Shown: positions 24,427 to 34,583 of the stretch, piece by piece
Layout of the letters: each line of letters opens with the position of its first letter
Position numbering within the stretch: position 1 is the stretch's first letter
From: Icerya purchasi
Taxonomy: Eukaryota; Arthropoda; Insecta; Hemiptera; Monophlebidae
DNA length: 64,000 bases
Direction of reading: 5' to 3'
Assembly (NCBI GenBank): GCA_039619475.1
Contig: CM077115.1
Span: 65,106,864-65,170,863 of the forward strand
The notes under the pieces: generated by a model
Told to the model about the DNA's origin: nothing
The model's input: only the letters and a program-made list of their open reading frames with translations
The model's database searches: none
Translations under genes and position numbers: made by a program

Positions 24427-25150
24427 AAGGAAAGTACACCAGTTGTCAGACGCCGATTTTGATGAAATTTGGATATGTTGTAGAGTATAAAAAAAAGTAT
24501 TAGACCCGTGTTTTTTTTTATCGGCCCATATGCAGTTTCAAGGGGTGAAAACCACCCCTAAAGTTCACCCCCAAAAATCGTTTTTCTTAAATAGCTCGTC
24601 TTTAACTCGTTATTTTTTTATGAAACAAAATGTAAATTATTTCTCGTGCGAAGGACAAGTAATCCGCAGGGATTTAAGCAGTGGGGTTGCATCCCCTACT
24701 TTCTACGGAGTGAAAACACCTTTTTTTTTTGGTCATAATTATGGAATAAAAAATTATAAAATAACATTGAAAAATGATAAAACTTTTTTTAACACACACA
24801 ATTAAAAAATAAAGTTGACGTGTTTCGGCGTTTTCATGAATTTCACCCTTAAAGCGGGTAAAGCACCCCTTACAAGAAAAATCAATAAATACATGTATCA
24901 AGTAATCCAATTTCGTAAATAATTTATATGTAAGGGTTTTTGAGGTTGCTGATTACGAATTCGTCATCAGATTTTCTTAATTCGAAATGGAGGATCCAAT
25001 ATGGCGGGCAAAAAAGTCAAAATTAAGTTTTAATTTCAACGACAAATTGTATACGAGTATTTTTAAGGTCGCCGATTACAAATCTGTTATCAATTTTTGA
25101 AAATTCAAATTACCCTGTGCTTTATAACCATACAGCCCCAAACTCCTAAA
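24427..25150 (+). repeat. Left terminal inverted repeat
   Basis: The outer 90 bp read CAAGGAAAGTACACCAG, GATGAAATTTGGATATG and so on. The arm contains several C-rich words (CACCCC, ACCACCCC) that may be protein-binding or structural. It includes an apparent 91-codon open frame (24530-24805). That frame also exists in the other arm and has no domain, so it is taken as a by-product of the repeat. Confidence 0.85.
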
Positions 25151-25258
25151 CTTCAGACAGGCCAGAGACCTGTGCGTTATAACCATACAGGCTCAAACTT
25201 CTAAACATCGGACAGGCCGATTGCCTATGATTAAAACCGCTCAACTCCTAAACTACAG
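25115..25258 (+). repeat. Subterminal tandem repeat, 55-bp period
   Basis: Units start at 25115, 25170 and 25225 with CTGTGCTTTATAACCATACAG-like heads and AACTCCTAAACTTCAGACAGGCC-like tails. The third unit is decayed. Two related units lie inverted at 26208 and 26094 in the right half. Subterminal repeats are often transposase binding sites; that role is an inference here. Confidence 0.75.
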
Positions 25259-25719
25259 GCAAATGAAAGGTCTATTCATTTTGGTATACTGGAAAACCGT
25301 TCTTATAATTAACTTATTTAAAAAATTACTGATACAGTTTAACTTATGTATTTATTTATTTCTTTATCTACTTATTAACAATAATCATTCTACTCTTACG
25401 TAAATAATAACAAAAATAAATTAATAAGTAGCCAAGGTTAATTAGTAATACAATAAATTTTTCTTTAGAATAAACTTTAATACGTTAGGAGAATTACATT
25501 CAGTGAGTAAATCAAAACATTTATTACTAGAATCTGAAATATAATTATCAACATTTTTATAAATCAACACATCATTAAAAATGTTATCACATATTTAACT
25601 GTATTAATTGTTTTCGTAGATTTATATAAATACAGCACAACTTAATAATGCATCTGATTTAATTGTTTGTATAATGTGTATTTAATATTATATAAATTGT
25701 ATTACTCATTATAATAAAA
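25259..25719. other. Element interior, small coding relic possible
   Basis: On the minus strand an open stretch of about 50 codons at about 25596-25445 reads DNIFNDVLIYKNVDNYISD, then SSNKCFDLLTECNSPNVL. Its composition looks coding rather than repetitive. I do not recognise it. It lies downstream of the finger ORF's stop. Confidence 0.25.
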
Positions 25720-26226
25720 TTACTTATTATACGATTTACAGTAATGATACTCATGAAAGAAGTGGGTTAAGTATAATGTGTTTTTGCACCACGAGCACGT
25801 TATAATAGCCCTTTTACAACAGATGTCACACTTCACGTTATCAGAGTTAAAACAAAATTCTTTCGAGTTCGGTCCTTTCTCTGGCCGTTTGTTAATGTAA
25901 CCTGCTGCATACCAAGCATATAAGAATGAATTTTTGAATCTAGGACTTGATAGTTGGTTTTGTGTACGTGATTGCATTTTAATAATGTTGTTTCTATCGT
26001 GTAAATTAACATCTTCGTTTAAGAGCAAGACGGTATCCGCAAAAGTATGTGTCTGATGTTTAGAGGTTTGAAGCTGTATGGTTATAGCGCACAGCCCTCT
26101 CGCTTGTATGAAGTTTAGGAGTTTCGGGTTTGTTGGTTTAAAAAAAAACAGGCTAAATATGCCTGTCTGGATTTTAGGGGCTTGGGGCTGTATGGTTATA
26201 AAGCACAGGGTAATTTGAATTTTCAA
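25720..26226 (-). pseudogene. Transposase-like C-terminal fragment with Cys/His finger
   Basis: Of 168 codons, the first 60 or so only translate the subterminal repeats (QPQAPKIQTG, QLQTSKHQTH). The plausible real part begins near TFADTVLLLNEDVN. It includes SPRFKNSFLYAWYAAGYI and ends with a compact finger: CDIC, ITCSWC, then LTHFFHEYHYC. The CxxC-CxxC-HxxxYH arrangement recalls the finger that ends piggyBac-type and related transposases (compare the relic at 21.7 kb). No DDE catalytic domain is present. It is probably the leftover of the transposase that once mobilised this element, but the family is uncertain. Confidence 0.45.
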
Positions 26227-26899
26227 AAATTGATAACAGATTTGTAATCGGCGACCTTAAAAATACTCGTATACAATTTGTCGTTGAAATTAAAACTTAA
26301 TTTTGACTTTTTTGCCCGCCATATTGGATCCTCCATTTCGAATTAAGAAAATCTGATGACGAATTCGTAATCAGCAACCTCAAAAACCCTTACATATAAA
26401 TTATTTACGAAATTGGATTACTTGATACATGTATTTATTGATTTTTCTTGTAAGGGGTGCTTTACCCGCTTTAAGGGTGAAATTCATGAAAACGCCGAAA
26501 CACGTCAACTTTATTTTTTAATTGTGTGTGTTAAAAAAAGTTTTATCATTTTTCAATGTTATTTTATAATTTTTTATTCCATAATTATGACCAAAAAAAA
26601 AAGGTGTTTTCACTCCCTAGAAAGTAGGGGATGCAACCCCACTGCTTAAATCCCTGCGGATTACTTGTCCTTCGCACGAGAAATAATTTACATTTTGTTT
26701 CATAAAAAAATAACGAGTTAAAGACGAGCTATTTAAGAAAAACGATTTTTGGGGGTGAACTTTAGGGGTGGTTTTCACCCCTTGAAACTGCATATGGGCC
26801 GATAAAAAAAAACACGGGTCTAATACTTTTTTTTTATACTCTACAACATATCCAAATTTCATCAAAATCGGCGTCTGACAACTGGTGTACTTTCCTTGT
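26175..26899 (-). repeat. Right terminal inverted repeat
   Basis: This is the reverse complement of the left arm with very few differences. The match runs inward as far as the first tandem unit (CTGTGCTTTATAACCATACAG) and then diverges. Confidence 0.85.
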
Positions 26900-26902
26900 T
26901 AG

Positions 26903-29750
26903 TATAATAAACGTTCGTCTCCCGATCAATCAGAGAAGTCATTTCAATTTGTCTAATAATAATAGCATCATATATGATATTACGGTTTTTTGAAATCGAT
27001 GAAATGAATTTTTCGTGATTTAAAATTACGTATTCGTTTGTATTTATTGTTTATCGTATTTATGTCTCCTTTTTTTTAAAAATATTTTTATTTTTTAATA
27101 GAGGAAAAGAATTTGTGATATTTTTCAAATCATTTACATTTTAAATAGACATTTAAACTTGACCAATAATAATATCTTTTTAATTAAAATATGATAGGTC
27201 AAATTAGACAGTTTTTTTACAGTTTATATTTAGTTATAGAAAAATAAAAAAAAATCTCGTACTTCACTGTAACAAGTTGTTTTTTGGTGATAAGATATGC
27301 ACGAAAGATAACAGCGACGTTGTGTGACTGATAAATCTAGGGACGCGGATTTTAAAAATAAACGTGAATCGTAGAGTTACGTAGAAAGTTAAGTTTATTA
27401 CATGGTAGTAGATTGATTACGTGTCAGCTGGCGGCTCTGAATCTAACCGAAAAAGTATATGGAAAGTGCAGAAACTAACCTCATTTCCGAGCCCAAGTCC
27501 GAATCTAAGTATCATTTTTTGAAATCTAACCCAAATTTTCTTCCAGGCGACCCAAATTTTCTCCCATCCCTCCCACTTTACATTTCCGATAATCCGGCGG
27601 AATTGTTAAAACAGCTAAGCAAAATTATGGTTCGCGGCTCTGAAATTTGCCCAAGTCCCTTTGGAAGTAGCCAACCGGTAACCCGAACCCTTGTCCGGAA
27701 GAAGAGGCCCCAAATCTTACCCTTTAGTCTTATCCGCTACGGTAATCCGACGTATTTTAAAATTAACTGAAAATTGATATCCGGAGACTGAAACTAACTG
27801 TAAGCCCCTCTGTACCTTTTGTTCCTTTTACCGACCGTATGCAATTTCTTAGTTAAGAGATCACAAAATTCTTTTAATAAATAATTATCGCGATATTTTC
27901 CGCGCTGCCATTTACGTAGAATTTACTTTGTGCTATATCAACCAGTCATTTCATATGGTATCTTTTTCTGGGGGGTGCTGCTAAATGTCATTTAAAACCC
28001 TTAAAATTTCTACAGCAGAGGCAGTTCTAAAAATTATAAATAATTGAAGATATATATATATATATGTATATTAGAATTACTTATGTACGTGATTGCAAAT
28101 AGGAGTAAATTTAAGATTTCTCTTTTAAAGCTGTTATGTATAACTCTTTACTGGCAGATGTAAAAACTTTACTAAATAATCCCAAACACGCATGTCTCGA
28201 TGGATACGAGAATGGTGGAGGCTATCGTTCACGGTGTGATAAGAATAGTCCGCGTGCTCAAAAATGACTTAGTTCAGTTCAAGTACTCTTAATGTTAGAA
28301 TTATTAAATGACTGTCGTTGATTTTAGTATCTAAACAAGAACGATTTTTTCGAAGAATTTATTCATCCAGCCTTCGTGGACAAGTTTCGATTTGACGTTA
28401 GTTGACGGACTGAAGTCTTTAATTTCGTATGAAGCCTATTCTAAACGATTTTACTTAACGTTTTTAAGAAACTATATGTACGGTAACACGAAGAAACTCG
28501 TCGACTTCTCTACATTTAAGAAAACGACACATTTAATAGTAAAAGTGTTTTTTTTTGTTTTTTTGTTTTTTTTTTGTTTTTTTTTGTTGTTTTTTTTGTT
28601 GTTTTTTTTTACTTTTATAAAAATTATTTCAACTACTTCTCGCATTCGCAATACATCTGCATGTCCATAAAATACTGTTCTCTGTATTTATTTAAATTGT
28701 TAACAATTTCGTTACGTCTATCAGCCTAGTAATTAAGGTGTGCTATTTTTCTCGAATAAAATGGACAACTTACGGTTGAGCTTTCGAGAGCCAGTGTTGT
28801 CAGGAACAAAATTGATAATTAATTGCTCGATTTTGCATATACTGTACGAAATTTTTAAGCAAGTTCTAAGCTAAATTTTTAGTAGCAATAGTGAAATCGG
28901 CGAAGAAAATCCTTGAAAACAAACTGACGAAAGTCGATATTCACAAAAAGAAAAAAAATAATAATCAGAAAGCAAATTTACAAGCAGAAGACCCTACGAA
29001 ATCGGTTCCCTCTGATTGATTTGAAAACCAAAGAAGGTTGAGATTTTCCTTTTAGGAGAAAAATGGCAAAAAAGCGGAGGAAAAAATGCTTCTGTTTGCG
29101 TGCTGATAATTATCCGAACGTAATTTGTCCGATATTCAGCCATTCGTAATTTCCGCGTCAATCGCGAAAATTCCTGTAGCTAACAAAATATCGATCCCAT
29201 ATTCGCCTGTTGTCGACAAAGTTCACGGGCAAGTACTCCGACTTTTGTGGATCATTATGTGGGCGGAACGACCTTAGTGCATCTACGCCGATTCAAGTCC
29301 GAATGTCGCAACCCTATTACGAACCACTTTCTCCTTACCTTCTGTTAACCTTAATCGTTGACATTCACAGCGTAAAACACAGTTCGTTTTCGCAGTAGTA
29401 CACCGTTGTTTAGATTCCACTCTTTATGTCTGCGCGACCTTCAGCTTTCCGAAAGATCAAATGACATGCCTCGGTATCGAACTCTTTCGCTGTTTAAATT
29501 TTACCTGAAAATGAGCGTAGGAAATTTTTAAAAATCAGTAGTCGGAAACTGATCGGTACAAGAATTCTTTTTCAGTCGATATTCTTTGCGTGAAATTCGT
29601 GTCTCATCATGACATTGTTACACAGCCTAATTGTTAATAGCGGCGAAACGTAAGACAACTAGTTAATAATTTACAAAATTAAACCGCAATACGAACGTAC
29701 TGAATTTTATTCATCCTCTACTCCGACAATATTCGGGTAACAATGATAAA
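26903..29750. other. Unassigned DNA
   Basis: No gene is supported. The frame at 27459-27770 lies in a Pro/Ser-rich stretch built from repeated AATCTAACC and CCCAAATTTT words and has no domain. The stretch at 28549-28612 is almost pure T/G. The frame at 29210-29398 is motif-free. Confidence 0.4.
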
Positions 29751-30175
29751 CATAATAATAATAATCAGATCAAATCAAATCGTTTATTATTATTATTGAT
29801 ATGACAAATCCACAAATGCGCTCCATAGCGCGAGTAGTGGAACTATAAAATGAAAATCATATAACGCAAAATCTAGCAATCGTATAAAATAAAAATTATC
29901 TACGAGTGTAAAAACAAATAATTACAATGGAATAACTAAAACTAAAGAATCTTAAAAACTACAGATAATAATAAGAATAATTAGGGAACTTAGTTACTAG
30001 ATGCAGATATAAAGAAAAAGATTTTAAGTATAACTAAAAATGAAACCAAATTTGGCATTAAAACAAAACACAAAACAAAACAGTATGGTATCTAATATAA
30101 TTTAAACAAAAACCTTGTAATACATAAATACAAATTTGGCTGTCACGTCTGCTAACTAGTATTATACATACATAA
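29751..30175 (-). mobile_element. LINE 3' end with tail stem-loop (copy 2)
   Basis: The stem-loop TCCAC-AAAT-GCGC-TCCATA-GCGC-GAGTA-GTGGA spans 29809-29841. On its left lie ATT repeats and AGATCAAATCAAATCG (29767-29783), then AAT repeats, the same order as at 8.2 kb. The AT-rich sequence to the right is presumably 3' UTR. No coding sequence is found, so it is a 5'-truncated copy in minus orientation. Confidence 0.68.
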
Positions 30176-30240
30176 ACAATAATAATAATAATGATTAAAT
30201 CAAATTAAATTTATTATTATTATTACTATTATTTGTACCA
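30176..30240 (-). repeat. LINE tail remnant without stem-loop
   Basis: AAT repeats, then TTAAATCAAATTAAATTTA, then ATT repeats: the tail order of the same family but with no GCGC stem-loop after it. Confidence 0.45.
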
Positions 30241-31012
30241 TAATTAAAATTATTACAATAATTACTAATTTCGAACAAAACAACACTATACTTATTAAAA
30301 TTATTAATAGAGTACTATTATTACTGTTTTTACCATTATTATTTTTATACATATTACTACTAACAGTTCGTTCCACATCATAGTATATATTTTCAGGCGG
30401 TACGTATATATATATGTACATGTGTATGTATTTGTGTGCGTATGGGTGTAATCATATGAATACCTTAGTAAGTATCTATATATGAGTGTGTATATAAGTG
30501 GATTTGATGTGCTGATTTGTGTATGTCTACAATTCAGTTATGATTAAATTTGCAAACTGGTTTTAAGTACTTAAATACTATTATTATTATTATTATTATT
30601 ATTGTTATATCAGCAGTTATCTTTTTCTTTTTTTACAACTAGTTATTTCCATAAAGTTGATACATCTGGTGAACAGGAGCAATTCTGAAATGTTCCTCTA
30701 AATCAACTTAGTTTCTAAGCTCTGTTTACTTTGTATTTATTAAATAAGCATTGTAAACATATGCTAACAACAATATCGTATATTCAAATTATAGGTAAGT
30801 TATTTCGGTTTATGAGGTAGAGGTGAAGTAAATAAAAGAAGGATGAAGAAAAAAAAAAGTGTACACACGTATACTCATGTGGGCGTATGTATCCGATTAT
30901 TTGTAAAAATATTATAACTCGATCGTAAATTACGTTGTTACTAATACAGATGGTGTTTTATTTTAATTTGTTTGTATATTTCTTTTTTTTGTTATCATTT
31001 TAATAATCTGTT
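30241..31012. other. Unassigned AT-rich DNA
   Basis: It contains TA/TG-rich words near 30400-30480 and a short ATT microsatellite at about 30580-30603. No gene is seen. Confidence 0.4.
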
Positions 31013-31137
31013 TCCACTATTCGCGCTTGCAGTTGTGGATTTGTATTGATAATAGTAATAATAAATGATTTGATTTGATTTGATTATTACGGACATAGAA
31101 ATCCACAAATGCATTTCTTAGCGCGAGTAGTGGAGCC
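31013..31137. repeat. Two LINE tails joined tail to tail
   Basis: A + strand stem-loop remnant (TCCACTATTCGCGCTTGCAG, then TTGTGGA, 31013-31039) is followed by an ATT-type repeat and GATTTGATTTGATTTGATT (31056-31085). Directly after it a minus-strand copy begins, with the stem-loop TCCACAAATGCATTTC-TTAGCGCGAGTAGTGGA at 31102-31134. The two share the central GATTTGA tail. Confidence 0.72.
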
Positions 31138-32031
31138 AAAATAAAAATAAATATAAATTTAAAAAACATATAAATAAATAAATGAAATATAAATAAAATC
31201 ATCTGCGAAAATGCAAACAAGGGGGATCAAATAGTGAACAAAACAACAAAAGTAATAATAAATTAAATATATGAACAAAACAAGTTTGAGTAAGATAAAA
31301 ATAGATATAAGAGAAAATACAATAATATTGGTTTATAACAGTTATTCACATTTGCTAAACTACTAAGGTTTCAAATGTACATATGTATATATTATGGCGT
31401 TTTAGCCATAACAGGGCTTAACAGGAAATTATAATATCAATTATTTGACAACGGTATAAATAAATTTGTATTGGTGAAATATACGAATAATTAAATAAAC
31501 TTCTGGCTTACAATTTTCGATAATTTCTGGCTAGTGAGGGTTATAACTTGAATGAGCTAATTAAATTTTATTCAGAATGAACATTTTTAATTTCAAAAAG
31601 GATACGTTTTAATTAAAATAAGAATTTTTATTAAGAACATTTTGGTTTAAAAAGAGAACATTTTGGTTCTATTTCATATCTTAAAGAATTACTGTTTTGA
31701 ACTTTATTTTAACCATTTTTTAAACTCAGCCTATCCGTTATGGTTGAGCGGTTTATCACAAAAATTAAATAACTATAATTTTTATTAAAGTAAAAAATAT
31801 ATATTCATATAAGAAATCGGAAGAAATTAATCGGTATAAAACAAGATAGAAGAAGGAGTCAATTCGGTGGAGGATTAAACAACTAGTTATCCAAGTATTG
31901 AAGAATTTACAGAATATACTCCGGCAGAAGAAGCAAAGAAATAGGACCTGCACGCAAGATACAAACAATGATTATAGTACATTTATATTTTATGTTTTAC
32001 GTGTGAAATTAGACCATTTGTATAGCTGTGT
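31138..32031. other. AT-rich flank, probably 3' UTR then unassigned
   Basis: A/T-rich sequence without open frames of interest follows the minus-oriented tail and may be its 3' UTR. The remainder is unassigned. Confidence 0.35.
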
Positions 32032-32058
32032 AATGTGAAGATGTTAGAAATCAATCAT

Positions 32059-33255
32059 ACTAATGATTTTGAAACCTAACAAGCCTCAAACTTCAGTATC
32101 ATCATATCGGCCAATCAGTTTATTGAACTCATTATCGAAAATTCTGGAAAAGTTAATCTTACAAAGAATCTATCCATTGCTAATAAATAATAATATCATT
32201 CCAAACCGTCAGTTTGGATTTCGGGCGCAGCATTCGTCCAGCAGTGCCACAGACTGGTGGATGCGATTTCGTCAGTAAGAAAGAAGTGTGTTCCGCGGTC
32301 TTCCTGGATGTGGCCCATGCGTTCGACCGAGTTTGGCACATAGGGTTTTTGTATAAACTTAAAAAAATTCTTCCAACAGATATGTACTTAGTTTTTTTAT
32401 CTTATTTACAAAATAGGACCTTTTTGGTAAGAATCAATGATACAGTATCCGAAGAAGAAAAAAATCTTTCGTCCGTTCCACAAGGTAGCTTGTTGGGGCC
32501 GGTTCTATATTCTAATTATATCTCTGACTCTTCAGTGTCAAACCGAACTATCACGACAACATACGCAGATGATATAGCTATATTAGCTTCGAACATTAAC
32601 TCTGTACATGCAAATATGGCCATACAAAACCACATAGATGGAATACAGATTTGAGCTACTAACTGGAGGATCAAATTTAGGGAGGAAAAGTGCCAACAGG
32701 CGTCTTTTACAAATGGATTTATCACATGCCCTAAACTAAAGATAAATGACATTGAGATCAAACAAATGGATTCAGTTAAGTATCTCGGTATGTATTTGGA
32801 TCGCCGGCTTACGTGGCGTGTTCATGTTGCGCAAATCCGTAGGAAAATTTTCACACGCGCCAAACAACTGACTCCATTAATAGGAAAGAAGTCCACTCTA
32901 AATCTAAAGCTGAAACGATCTGTCTACTTGATGGTCATAGTGCCGCTATGAAGGTATGGAGTTATATGGGAACTCTAGTAAAAGCAATCTCTTACAGATC
33001 CAAAGGCAACAGTCAATTATTCTCCGAACAATCACGTCAGCTCCAAAGTATGTCTCTAACTTAACCTTACATAGTGATCTAGATATTGCATACGTTAAAG
33101 CAGTGCACGTCGAACAGTATCAAAAATTCTTTGAAAAATTAAAATTAAATACTAACCCGTACATAAACAGAATGTATACTAATATTCTTCCGGATAATCC
33201 AAGACGAAGGCTTAAGAGGAGAAAATGGTGCCGTGACGCTCTTCTTATCACTTAA
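32059..33255 (+). pseudogene. Jockey-type RT fragment, several frameshifts
   Basis: This is part of a LINE pol protein. It opens with ILKPNKP and SYRPISLLNSLSKILEK, followed by QFGFR, VFLDVAHAFDRVWH, SVPQGSLLGPVLY, TYADDIAIL, KYLGMYLDRRLTW and a C-terminus ending LKRRKW. Motifs and wording are very close to the intact Jockey ORF2 at 37.3-40.0 kb (its LDRRLTW and ILRTI segments), so both belong to one clade. Shifts occur near 32250, 32655-32765 and 32950. Downstream residues after 33255 are non-coding. Confidence 0.8.
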
Positions 33256-33544
33256 TAGCATTTATCACACTTACATCATTCCGTGATATAAAAACAATTA
33301 AACCGTTACCTGTATAAGGAACATACTAACTTCTACCAGTACTCTACGGGTAATGCATAATCGCATCTGTCGCCATAGTGTGGGCTATTAGTTCTATATA
33401 TTCCTGGACTCCTATGGGTGGTGCTTGAGTGCATATGCTGCCATGGTGTCCAGGTGCTATATGAAATACATTCTTTAGCCAGGGTCGTATGGGCAATGCC
33501 AAGTGGCATTGTAGCCATGGAGGCCGGATATTGATATTATATAT
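33256..33544 (+). other. Probable Jockey 3' UTR
   Basis: It has no coding motif. It lies between the Jockey C-terminus and the nested RTE-like relic, with the word CATATGCTGCCATGG near 33433. The minus-strand frame at 33333-33518 has no domain. Confidence 0.4.
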
Positions 33545-34433
33545 TTCCTAGCACCTAGGCTATTCAATATATACGCAGAAGAAATTATGGAAGAAGCAAA
33601 AATTGAGAAAATGGGATTGAAAATAAACGGCCGAAGGATAAACGAAATAAGTTACGCAGATGTCAAAGTGATAATAGCCAAATCTAAAATTCAAATGCAA
33701 AATATGATAGAGTAAACAACGCAGGATTGAAATATGGCATGAAGATTAATACGGAAAAGACAAAATTAATGAAAATCTCTAGAAATGATGATAAAGAAGT
33801 GTAAATACAAAAGATCGAAAATCAAGAAATAGAAAACGAGGCAGAATTTAGATATCTAGGGGCATTAATAAACAATGACGGAAGAGACCAGAAAGAAATA
33901 AGAACAAGAATAAAGCGAAGAAGGCATGTAGCAACATCAGCAGAGTGCTTGGAAATCGAAATATGAGAAAAGAATAATGCGCTGCTATGTATGGACCGTC
34001 CTAAAATATTCTTGTGAAACATGGACTATGAAAGCAGATTGTGAAAAAAGATTAGCAGCTTTCGAGATGTGGTGTTATCAGAGGCTATTGAAAATATCAT
34101 GGACCGAACACATAAAAGATACGGCAGTGTCAGCAAAAATAGAGGAAAAACGGAAACTAGTCGAAGATATCAAAAATCGAAAAATGAAATATCTGGCTCA
34201 CAAATTTAGAGAAAACGACTTGTTCATGCTGGCGGTACAAGGGAAGATACAAGGAAAGCCGATAAAAGGACGAAGGAGATTAGAATTAATGACAACGAAC
34301 CTTCCGGCAAACTCAACATGTAAAAGTCTACGAGAGACGATTACCCGGGCCAGAGATAGATTAATTTAATAATGCATGCAATCCTCTTGTCTCAAGAGAC
34401 GCAACCATGATGATGACGATGATGATGAGCACA
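33545..34433 (+). pseudogene. RTE-like LINE relic nested in the Jockey copy
   Basis: The frame near 33550 reads LAPRLFNIYAEEIMEEA, the stretch just before the RT active site in RTE-type elements, then NEISYADV (a mutated YADD) at about 33640. After many stops, 33977-34369 gives the conserved C-terminus: YSCETWTM, AFEMWCYQRLLKISW, KYLAHKFRENDL, VQGKI and a GRRR segment. The copy ends in ATGATGATGACGATGATGATG (34409-34430). Short tandem-repeat tails instead of poly(A) are usual for RTE elements. No endonuclease is present. Confidence 0.7.
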
Positions 34434-34583
34434 TCTTCGCAGCCGAATTGGTATTTCGGACCTAATTCTCTCGTTGGAGGGATTGGCCTGATTTATTTGG
34501 TAGGTTAAAGTGGAAGTCACTGGCGCTGTTTATGGCCTCTTAAGCCGGTACAGTGGGAAAAAAAAAAAAATGTGAAGATGTTA

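Larger units (their letters stand above)
24421..26902. mobile_element. 2.5-kb element with about 725-bp terminal inverted repeats
   Basis: The element begins CAAGGAAAGTACACCAG at 24427 and ends with its complement at 26899. TTA flanks both sides (24424-24426 and 26900-26902), a likely 3-bp target duplication. The two arms are nearly identical over about 725 bp; the clearest differences are TCTACGG versus TCTAGGG near 24705/26625 and small changes in homopolymers. The inner part holds tandem 55-bp units and a degenerate minus-strand ORF with a Cys/His finger. A TWA duplication is typical of Harbinger-type elements. The very long repeats and the finger are not, so the superfamily is left open. 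Confidence 0.8.
32047..34568 (+). mobile_element. 5'-truncated Jockey-type LINE with 14-15-bp target duplication
   Basis: The duplication AATGTGAAGATGTTA is read at 32032-32046 and 34569-34583, the second copy directly after an A-run (34557-34570). Between them are Jockey-type RT pieces (32063-33255), an RTE-like relic inserted in the 3' part (about 33545-34433), and a final segment of about 130 bp (34434-34556) that would be the rest of the 3' UTR. The 5' end starts inside the RT domain. Confidence 0.75.

Noticed and set aside
24530..24805. 91-codon frame in the left arm, repeated in the right arm
   Set aside because: It is present because the arms are copies; low-complexity Phe/Thr/Asn content and no motif, so not called a gene.
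27459..27770. 103-codon Pro/Ser-rich frame
   Set aside because: Built from repeated AATCTAACC and CCAAATTTT words, with no domain and no supporting context.
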